A stretch of 64,000 nucleotides of DNA from Litoditis marina (Eukaryota > Nematoda > Chromadorea > Rhabditida > Rhabditidae): assembly GCA_964036275.1 (NCBI GenBank), contig OZ038434.1, forward strand, positions 34,495,279 to 34,559,278, in the 5' to 3' direction. Made by a program: the position numbers and the translations under genes. Positions 55,151 to 64,000 of the stretch are shown here, in pieces; within the stretch, counting starts at the first letter, position 1; each line of letters opens with the position of its first letter. Below the pieces are notes generated by a model. It was given only the letters and a program-made list of their open reading frames with translations. It did not search any database and had not been told where the DNA came from.

Positions 55151-57049
55151 TGTAGAATAGAAAAAATGTAAATACTGTGTGAATGGATTTTGATAATGTT
55201 GGATACGAGAATAACGTTAGGAACGGATTCCGGATTCGACGAATCTGCGGTCAATCAGATCGCATTTTCGGTTAGTATTAAGCACTAGAGGTGAACAGTA
55301 CATTAATATTATTGTATGACCACTCCAGCAGAGTAAGTGAATGTAAAACATACAGAAAGTGTTTATCCGTAGTACACAGCAGTGAACAATAGTTACAGTG
55401 ATGATTCATTACTTCTTTGAGTACTCGACAACCGTAAATAAGATACAAATGTGATTCTGTACTGGAAAAGGAAGAACTACAAAACTACCCAGAAAAAAAT
55501 GTCGCTCCAAAATAACACACTCATCGAATCTTGCATCGCAAACTGTGATTTTTCCCAAGAGAACGCTTAACCTGTGATTCTTCAAACCGCGCGATTCGTC
55601 TTGCAAATTAGGGTGTAATTAATATGAGAAGTCAACACGATTTGCGTCAGATTTAAATCTCAAGAGATCATTTTTGTTAAAGTTTGTGCTTAAGGTTGTT
55701 GAGATCAGGAACATATATAAATAATAATGATTTTAGTATTGATAAAACCAGATTTGACCTTCAAGCGATGATATATATGACAACTTGTGCTTAAAGGTGC
55801 CAGAAACATAGAAATATTATCATTATGTTAATACTGATAAAATTTTCAGCTACAAGTTTTGAGTTCTGGGAAAATTCTGCTAAACTGTGTTAAATTAAGG
55901 GAAACAACCGATACAGTTCCCGCCATCCCTACTAAGGCTCATGTAGCACACATTTGAAACTCTTTGTTAGAGGGTACTAGAATCGAGAGGTAGAATTATT
56001 GTGTCAGTATCTTCACTCAAAAAAACACTGAAATATACGTTACCAGACTACACTGTAGGAAACAACAAGGAAAGGAGGCCAGGATAGTTAAACGTCAAGC
56101 TTTCGTACAAAGACCACTACAGTACTCTTTGAACTTTCCAATGACTACTTTCTAATGCAAACTTCAGTGTGATCTCAAAAAAAATAATCTCAAAAACTCT
56201 TTGTCATCGATATCACTAGGTAGATAGTTGAATTCATTTTACAAAGCTGATTTTACAAATTAATTGTGTGTGTCTCTGTAGGGATTAAACAGTTTATTAA
56301 TGTTGAAAAGAGTTTCAAATTATGTGCCTTTTCTGCCTAACCAATTTTAAGATCAGGAACATGAAGACATTATGTTCTATTTATTGTCAATAAAAAGTTT
56401 ACATGAAACACGCTTAATTGGTGTAGTTTTTCGAGAGATCTAATCAGAGGCTTTGAACGTCATAAGTTTAGGAAGATCAGCTAGGTATACTGTATAAGAA
56501 TAAGAATGAGAATAAAAATATTTGTTGAGGTATGTGATGGAATTTCAAGGCAGTTTTTGAACATGTTGAAATACTTCAAAACACTAGAAATTTATGTGAA
56601 GGGTTCTTCCCCTTAGTTATAGTTTGTATTCAGGAAAACTTTCTGTAAAATAGATGTTTTCTCTAAATAACAGTTTTCCAAAGTTTTCGGCACGCTGCCA
56701 ACGAGTCCAGTTGGGAAATGTGAGCACTATAACCCAATAAGGACCGACCAAAAACTTGTATTGCTTCAAGAAACTATGGCAAATACACATCAATAACCAT
56801 CGAGGTCAGAACCGGAATGAAAAAATCCGTTTTTTTTTTCAAACTTTTTGCTGGAGAGATCTACTAAGATCAGAACTAAGTTGAGTGAACTGTGAACGTT
56901 TTCTTTGTTCAAAATGAAACTAACATGAGGCAAGGTATAACAAGAATAGGGATCAAGACCAGCTCGAGATGGTGGCATTGTATCATGAATGATGATAGAG
57001 TGAATGAATAGATATGAAAATATCTAAACACGTAAATCGGTAGGGTTTA

Positions 57050-58230
57050 TGTTCATCAGGTGAAGGCCACCACTGATACTGAATCGTGTTTCTGTTGTAG
57101 TTTGGTTCAATAGATTCGTTGCTTAGATGAAAAAAGAACAAAAAATGGAAAAATACGAAACGATTTCCATCAGCTGAAATGAGCGGAATCTATTGAGATC
57201 AGAACTTAGTTGAACGGAAAAAAGGAATATAGTATAGTAAAGTTTTTCTCAAATCAGGGGTAACAGGAAGAATGGCACATTGTGTCCTAATAGTACAATA
57301 CAATCAAAAATAAATTTAAATGAGGTGAACGTGAAGTTTTAGAGTCTAGAATTTTTTATGTTCGTCAGCTAAAAGAGACGGAATCATGTCTCTGTTGTAG
57401 CTTGGTACAAGACAATAATTGATAAGATATTACCTTTATTCAGCAAAAAAAAAACACCTTTTCAAACTGTTCAACAATGAAGTATAAAAGTACGCAGAAA
57501 TTAACTTCGAATTAGTTTAAATAAAGTAGATTTTCAGAATCCAGAACTTTTTTCATGTTTATCAGCTGAAGGCCACCACCGATACCGAGTCGTGTCGTTG
57601 TTGTAGTTCGGATTTGTGGTTTCGATTTGTTGTTAAAAAACAAAAAGTGTTGTTTTTTTTTCAAACAAAAAATTTAGAAATAGAAAACACTTTTGATCAG
57701 CTGGAATGAGAAAGGGGGGAAACAAAGGATGACAATAATAAAAAACTTCTTTGAAATTAGGGTTAATGAGAAAAAGTATATTCACTTATGATAGTACATA
57801 AAAATCAATTCAAAACGAAGTTAAATGATATATGGATTATTCAAATATAGAACTTTGTTTATGCTCATCAAGTAAATGCTACCACCGAGACCGAGTCGTG
57901 TCTCTGTTGTAGTTCGGTCCCAAAGATACGTTGCTTAGAAAAAAGAAAAAAGAAAAAAGAATAAGAAAACCATTTTGATCAGCTGAAATGAGACAGTGGA
58001 ATCTCTTGAGATCAGAACTGAGTTGAACGGAAACAAACAAATACGATACAGTCTTTTTCTCTTAAATTAGAGGTAACAGGAAAATGGTAAATTATGTTTT
58101 AGTAGTACAATACAATCAACTCGAAATTAATTTGAATGAGGTCAAATTTTATAGTCTAGAATGTTTTCATCATCAAGTGAATGCGACCACCGAAACGGAA
58201 TCGTGTCTCTGTTGCAGTTCGAATTTGTTG
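57050..58230 (-). repeat. Array of duplicated receptor C-terminal tails
   Basis: Downstream of the receptor B stop, the last codons of that gene (HDSVSVVAF plus Ser or Thr, then TGA) recur on the same strand at 58173-58205, 57868-57900, 57562-57594, 57056-57088, and shortened at 57365-57388 (HDSVSFS). Each is preceded by LQQR or LQQK codons. Spacing is about 190-320 bp, and the linking sequence also repeats (ATCAGCTGAAATGAG, GAGATCAGAACT). TM7 itself is not repeated. Codon changes are nearly all synonymous. They could be alternative last exons or decaying tandem copies. Confidence 0.75.
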
Positions 58231-58344
58231 TTATAAAAAAGTCTATGAAAAATATATATTCAGTTTTGATAGTACATAAAAATCGATTTAAAATAGATTT
58301 AAATAATATATGGAATATTCAAATATTGCACTTTTTTATGTTCA

Positions 58345-61300
58345 TCAGCTGAAGGCCACCACTGAGACGGAATCGTGTCTCCGTTGTAGTTTGGTCCAAT
58401 GGAAGAATCGTTGACGGAACTCAGGGTTCAACGCCAGATAGACGAAGAAGTTGATTCCTGGAAATATATTATATTTAATCATTTTAAATAAAATCCCTAT
58501 TAGAATCACGGATTTCGTCTGATTGCAAAGCGTGAAATGTTTGACGAAATCTAGTTTCTTTTTTTTGTTTTTTCCTTCCTGGTAATATATCGTTTTCTCA
58601 GAGAGCGTTTCTCAATACAATTTCCGCCGGATTGAGTGAAGTTTGCCACGAAGTGCACCCTCTTCGCATAAAATATTGATTCTATTCATTTTACGAAATG
58701 TAATTTAAGCTCACACCTGAATTGAGACTAGACGCGTATACACTGGGCTTGGCGATCACATCGGCTATCTGAAAACAGTCAAAATAGTCATCGCCGACGG
58801 AATGGCAGGAGGGTACTGAATATATTACTTTCCGCTGTGTACGCACACGTGTCTTCGATTCCGAAGCGTGCTGGTTATGAGCTCCGAACAGCGAAGTGGT
58901 TAGCGCCCTGCTACAAATCTTTTGCTCGCAGGTTCAATTCTGGCAAGAGACAGAAACCTTTAAACTTGGCACCCACTATTATCATGAGCAATGACTACAC
59001 ACGTCATAACATACTTTCGCCCAAAAAGCAACAGGATCAAACTATAGTCGCCGTTTTCCAAAGAAATAAAGCAAAGAGCTTATCGGACTGAGCGACTCGG
59101 GGCAAGCAGTGGTTGATTACTCGTTACGCGGTTAAATAAGAGCTCGTGAAATCGAAATATTCATTTTTCTTGATTTGCGGGCCTAAAACGTTTTCTGACT
59201 CTTTATAATAATACTTGAAATGTGCAAACCAACTCAACTGCAACCGCTCTCAAACTTTTTCGTTTCAGGTTTTCCAAAACCCTTTTGGAGTAAACCATGA
59301 GCTCAAGAGTTCACTAGTTCATGGTTACTTGTTGACACTTATAAAATTGCATTGTTGACTCTGGAGAATTGTAATTCAATTTGTGTTAGTCTTTTGTAAC
59401 AACTTACCGGCATGTAAGCCTTCAACATAGAGATACCATTGGGGATTGATACGAGAATAGTAGAAATTGAAGAGATGACCAACGCGTATCGAACCCGTTG
59501 CACTATGGAGCGCCTAGAATGAGAAACCTTTGAAGAAACGACTTAAGAACCTTGAAATCTTTGTATTTTGTTGGTTTTATTGTTCGAGTTAAAAACGAAG
59601 TGAACTATATCTCCCGCGTGTTCGAATCCTGCATGGGGCGTGATATTTGAGTTGGTGACGATTAAGCTCAAAGGCATTAAGCTACAACCTATAACTCATT
59701 GGGTAGTTTAAAATAATAAACTATATTCGTGAAAGTTTGGAAAGAAACAACGCATACAGTTTTCAATCAGAGACATCCGCTCAATGTGTTAAAGCTTAAT
59801 CGTCACCCACTCGATATTCGCGTTTTCATAACCGTGGGAGTGTCGAGTTGAACACGAGGTGAAAAATTATTATCACCAGTTTACGAGACGTTACATTGAT
59901 AGAACGTCACCACTGTCAATGAAACATCTTACCACCTTGTGTCTGGTGGATGAAAAACGTTTTTTTATAGATTGACCTGAATGAAACCTCGGAAAGCTTG
60001 AAACTATTAACGTGCGTTGCAACATATAACATTTTCTTAGATTTTGAATATTTCACTCCGTAGCTTTTCACAACTAAACCCAATTTCAACGTCAAGTTTG
60101 ATTAAACCGTAAACTTACGGTTGGGTTTTCAGTTGAATACATCTTCTGTAAGAGATTGCGCAAATAAGTACACCGAATGTATAACAGGAAATATTTGAGA
60201 AATAGATATAGTGACCGTACTCGGTCCCGAAAGCCGCCTTCCGACCGCAGTAGTATTTGGCCTGAACTCAAGAAAACTAACGAAATTCGTAGGAATGAAA
60301 AAGTGAATCCGCCTCGGATAAGAAGGACCACACAGCATTTTCCCATATAGAATGGATAAAATTACTGTATTTATTCTGTTTTCCCACTTACTCAACATCT
60401 CACTATCACAATATCATAACTGAACCGCTTTGATCATAGTATCACTAGAAAAATCAACATAATACATAGTTTTGACTTATTCTGTGAAGAAAAGCGGAAC
60501 ATATACATGAAAAACCTTACGACGACATCTTTGTTATCCAATGCAGTCGAGAATCCATGAAACATGACCACAATAACGTAAACTACAGATAATGACGTCA
60601 TGAATACTCTGTAATACGGTATCGTTCATATAGGTTCTGCAGAACAATGTAATTGAAAACTCCTTGAGAAATTTTGGAGAAACTCGAAAGTCGGTTTCCA
60701 TCCACAAAATCAAAACTGTGGAACTGTGCACTTTTTTGATTTTTTAACGTTCTACGTCAATCCTCAGGAAGTGAACGCGAAAACATAGAGTACCATTCGT
60801 AAAAAGTGGGGGACCAGAAAGTGTGTGAGTTCTGTTCGGTTTCACCGTTTTCTGCAAAAAGTGAACAATACGATGTTGTGAATGAGTGTGCAACAAAAAA
60901 AGAACAATACATTTGTTTGCACAACGGTTCACAACGTGCTTAGAGGAAACCACTATGCACTTTCAAGTTCAAGTTATACTTTGTATATTCTGTTTTTTTG
61001 TGAACCGTTGTGCAAACAAATGTATTGTTCTTTTTTTGTTGCACACTCATTCACAACATCGTATTGTTCACTTTTTGCAGAAAACGGTGAAACCGAACAG
61101 AACTCACACACTTTCTGGTCCCCCACTTTTTACGAATTGTTCTCTTTTTGCTAGTTGTACTAGTACAACAACTCCTAGTTAAATAAGAAAAACGAACTTT
61201 GAATAGTGGTGATTATCAAACATCCTGATATCTGAAAGTTCCGAGTTTTCAAACGATGTGATCCTGGTTTTTCGAAATATTTTTGGCGCTAATTAACCTC

Positions 61301-63569
61301 TTAAATTGGCGTGATAGGCGAAACTGGTTAAAAAACAGTTTTTTTTCCGCTTCGTTGATTGAAATCTGAGTATTGTGAAAAATCTGCGTCATTACAGTAC
61401 AAAGAAAATCTTTTCTCAATTGGCGCGAACGGGCGCCAGCTCATTGGCGCCATTTATGAAACATGTTACTCTAATTGGTAACAAATTACTTGGAATGAAT
61501 TGTCTCGACCAATTAGCACAATTTCCGTCTGCGTTTTGGTCCAGAAACCCTATTTTCAATTTTGGCGCCATTTGGCGGATAAAGTATCGTTTTGGCGCAG
61601 AATGTCGAAGAAATGTTGGTATCCGAGCCGAATTCGTCAACTATGTTCATAGTTCGGACATCTGTGAAGCGTTTGGCGCCAAATTGTTCTCTCCATTTAC
61701 TCCATTGGAGTGCACATACTATGTGGAAGTCACGTGTTAAATCACGAATAAACCTATTCTATTCTATCCTATAAATGTAAACCATGATACCGAATCTTCA
61801 GAAAAGGCTGGGATTCACTAATCTAACCTCTGTGCAAAATTTCGGAGCGTTTCATCCAAGGGAACACATAGTTTCCAGCTTCTGGCGCCTATCGGCGCCC
61901 GCGCCAAACAAAACGTGACAGCGGGCCACCCGGTTATACTGGGGCCACTGTACCCACTCTTTCTTTTTTTTCACTAATTAAATTTCTATTTCCAAAAAAA
62001 AGTTTTTCAAAATTCAACCATTTTTGATTTAATCGCAATTATCGATTGATGCGCCGCTGCGCGGCGGTATGCAGCCACTGTTCCCACGGGTAAGTACTAG
62101 TTCAAACCCAAGAACCGAAACATAATATTTTTGGTCCCGTCCCCATTAACCTTGTCGATAATCGTGATCCCCGTACCCGAATACCTATTCCCAACAAGTT
62201 TCAGCCAGTTTAAATTTTTTGACCTTCGACCTCTGCTCCCCCTTTAACGACATGTCGATATTCGTGATCCCCGTACCCGATTACCTATTCCCAACAAGTT
62301 TCAGCCATTTTAAATTTTTTGACCTTCGACCTCTGCTCCCCCTTTAACGACATGTCGATATTCGTGATCCCCGTACCCGATTACCTATTCCCAACAAGTT
62401 TCAGCCATTTTAAAAATTTCAATCTTTGACCTCTTCGTCTCCTTTATCGCCATGGCCATATTCGTGATCCCCATGGTCGATTACCCCTTACTGCCAAATT
62501 TCAGGTCAATTGGACCGCATTCATGTTTTGACTCACCTTGACGCGTCGGGTGCGCGCGTCGCCGGCGTGACCCAAAATTTTTTTACACCATTAGATTTCC
62601 CTCGAGTGGGGAGTCATTTTACATTGTCACAGCGACCCCCAAAAATCACTCTCAAGCAAGTTATAAGCAAAAGTTTGATTTTGGCGAAATTTGTCGCGTC
62701 GCGTGCGCGCGTCGCCTGCGATATTTTTAAAAAATTTTGGAGAGAGGTCATTCTATCAATTGCAACCCCACCCCTATCTTCAATAATAAAAAAAACAACC
62801 CGTTGTTTTCACATATATTCATAATTGGTCCCTGTCAGCAAAATGCCAGTCATTACAGTATTTCGCAAGTTTTTTTTCATATCTGGCGCCAATAGGCGCC
62901 CGAGTTCGGCGCCAATTGTTAGCCATGTCACCATGTTCTGGAAAATAGCTGGAATTCACTATCATGATCTCTGTGCGAAATTTCAAACAAATTTATTCAT
63001 GGGAACACATATTTTCCAGCTTTTGGCGCCATCTGGCGCCAGCGCCAAGCGTCAGACATGACGTGACATCACCAAACTTTTGGGGCCGCGCTAACTTTGG
63101 GGTTTACACATGTGTGCCAAATTTCAGCCGAATCGGTCCAGTAGTTAAAAAAATAATTTTCTATGCGGACATCGGACGAGCGACGAGGGACGAGGGACGA
63201 GGGACGAGGGACGAGGGACAACGGAAATTTTCATAACGACACGACATCATAACTTTTTTCAACCTCGACCGATTTTTCTAATTTTTTCACACAACATGTA
63301 TTTAATAGATATCTAGCTCTCTCTCTTTTTAAATTTCGAAAAAATGTTTTATTTGAAGACTTTTGTGGTTTGAAAGCCAAAAATGAGTGCGCAATGGCCA
63401 AACCAAACACAACTCACACGCAGCGCTTCGCGCTGCGCGCGATTGTACCTCTGACCTAGTATGTACCTGATTTTGACTCCGTCCAGTTTTTTGAAGTAAG
63501 TTGGTAGAAAAACGGCACTGAATCTCTCGATTCCCACTATTATTTGCACCATGGGAGGCCAAAGATCAC
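58345..63569 (-). CDS. Rhodopsin-like nematode 7TM receptor, 5' part outside the window (receptor B)
   Basis: Paralogue of receptor A. Exons visible: 63569-63467, 60608-60521, 60261-60119, 59513-59408, 58768-58717, 58457-58345. The first five have exactly the lengths of their counterparts in A (103, 88, 143, 106, 52). 200 residues are visible, from TM3 (LWPPMVQIIVGIERFSAVFL) through TM7 (INFFVYLALNPEFRQRF) to the tail WTKLQRRHDSVSVVAFS. The two exons for the N-terminus, TM1 and TM2 are not found up to 64000 and must lie beyond. The intron after the TM3 exon is 2.86 kb and filled with mobile DNA. The frame is intact, so probably a working receptor; ligand unknown. Compared with A it has a longer, basic then Ser/Val-rich tail. 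Confidence 0.85.
58784..58980 (+). repeat. tRNA-like interspersed element beside a receptor B exon
   Basis: ATAGTCATCGCCGACGGAATG to TTGGCACCCACTATT, with GCGAAGTGGTTAGCG and a B-box changed to GGTTCAATTCT. It lies 15 bp upstream (in gene direction) of the 52-bp exon ending at 58768. On the opposite strand to the gene. Confidence 0.8.
59649..59812. repeat. MITE family G copy
   Basis: GAGTTGGTGACGATTAAGCT to AGCTTAATCGTCACCCACTC, in the intron before the TM6 exon of receptor B. Confidence 0.8.
60794..61137. mobile_element. Foldback element in receptor B intron
   Basis: Arms 60794-60934 and 60998-61137 are near-perfect inverted repeats ending ATTCGTAAAAAGTGGGGGACC. Same family as 35809-36174 (shared GCAAAAAGTGAACRATACGA near the ends). 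Confidence 0.88.
61200..63450. mobile_element. GGCGCC-rich non-autonomous element, inverse orientation to 34059-36671
   Basis: Scattered GGCGCC palindromes (61420-61680, 61885-61905, 62885-63050), a GC hairpin near 62050, CGAGGGACGAGGGACG repeats (63183-63220) and the terminal block 63160-63447 ending in GCAGCGCTTCGCGCTGCGCG. The terminal block is the inverse of 34059-34350. The left border is not clear. A family-6 copy lies inside at 61690-61772. It fills most of receptor B intron 3 and ends about 20 bp from the TM3 exon. Confidence 0.55.
62130..62510. repeat. About 100-bp tandem repeat, four units
   Basis: GTGATCCCCGTACCCGATTAC recurs at about 100-bp intervals (near 62165, 62264, 62365, and diverged near 62465), with AACAAGTTTCAGCCATTTT and CTTCGACCTCTGCTCCCCC between. 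No coding potential. Confidence 0.85.
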
Positions 63570-64000
63570 CTGAAATTGTGGTGAAAAAGTTTTTTGGAGC
63601 GTTTAGATCAAATTTTATTTTTTCCAAAAATGAAAAATGCGATACGGAAAAAAGTCATCCATGTTCTCGACATCTTCCTGCTGTGAAAAAAAATGTTTTT
63701 AACTTTCCATTGTATCACCCAGTTTCTGAATGGTTGTTGAGTTGGAAAAGTTGAAAACGCAAACTTCCACAAATCAAGGAAATGATATGAGGTGTCAAGC
63801 TACGAAATATTAACCAACATGACAAATAACCGAATTATATTTGACATATATATATATATATCGTTTCTGTTCTCATTGTGGTGCTGTGCTTATGTCTAAC
63901 TCTACTCTTTCACCCTAATCTGTAGTTTACTCTATTTCAGTTTTTTTTCATTCATCATTTGACCTTCTCGCGTTTTTATATGCAAAATAAATTTATCAAT
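63570..64000. other. Receptor B intron sequence at the window end
   Basis: AT-rich, with a TATATATATATA run at 63848-63862. I looked for the TM1/TM2 exons of receptor B on the minus strand and saw none, so the intron continues past the window. Confidence 0.5.

Larger units (their letters stand above)
53937..58344. other. Spacer between receptors A and B
   Basis: No complete gene recognised. Contents: family-6 remnant (about 54040-54110), family-5 piece (54365-54446), tRNA-like element (54954-55150), a family B end (about 56690-56735), AT-rich sequence with no clear feature (55265-56680), and the tail-exon array at 57050-58230. Several 60-115 codon frames exist, but none shows domain features. 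Confidence 0.55.

Noticed and set aside
54907..55254. 115-codon minus-strand frame similar to one at 20530-21009
   Set aside because: Both are read through the tRNA-like repeat; the similarity reflects the repeat, not a protein family.
62130..62510. Regularly spaced repeats resembling a CRISPR array
   Set aside because: Units are about 100 bp of contiguous similar sequence without unique spacers, in a nematode-like nuclear genome.

Overview
This 64-kb window looks like nuclear DNA of a Caenorhabditis-type nematode. The genes have many short exons with TTTCAG-type 3' splice sites. ATGs sit 4-13 bases after such sites, as expected for spliced-leader trans-splicing. The proteins are nematode-like, and AT-rich introns and spacers are packed with small inverted-repeat transposons (MITEs). 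All gene models were assembled by hand from splice signals and protein homology; no search or RNA evidence was available.

Layout. (1) 1-2,630: repeat-rich spacer. (2) 2,647-10,663 (+): a complete 14-exon class I histone deacetylase close to C. elegans HDA-1, with all catalytic residues present. (3) 10,664-15,640: spacer with nested MITEs and a promoter-like repeated cassette. (4) 15,650-46,760 (+): three tandem genes for COMT-like SAM-dependent O-methyltransferases, each with eight exons of matching phase and a complete frame (226, 226 and 229 residues). Copies 2 and 3 share many insertions at matching intron positions, so they are the younger pair. About 10 kb of foreign DNA (about 32.7-42.1 kb) now separates them: foldback elements, a TGACGTCA-bearing tandem array, GGCGCC-palindrome arrays, and a decayed retroelement-like block with a zinc-knuckle Gag-type ORF. 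(5) 46,971-48,101 (+): an insertion carrying a single intact LINE ORF1-type frame, flanked by an about 80-bp direct duplication of the comt 3' flank. (6) 48,987-53,613 (-): a complete eight-exon 7TM receptor (308 residues). (7) 58,345 to beyond 63,569 (-): a paralogous receptor with identical exon lengths; its first two exons lie outside the window. Just downstream of its stop are at least five extra copies of its C-terminal tail, differing almost only at synonymous positions.

Transposons explain most of the rest. Several families share TATAGT...ACTATA ends. One carries an internal tRNA-like RNA polymerase III promoter and often lies within a few tens of bases of an exon. A GGTAACC-rich family makes 9-10 bp target duplications, and a G/C-tract family makes an 8-bp one. 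The methyltransferases probably act on small catechol-like substrates, the receptors are probably chemosensory or peptide receptors, and the deacetylase is a general chromatin enzyme. Nothing in the sequence suggests they form one operon or pathway; they appear to be neighbours.
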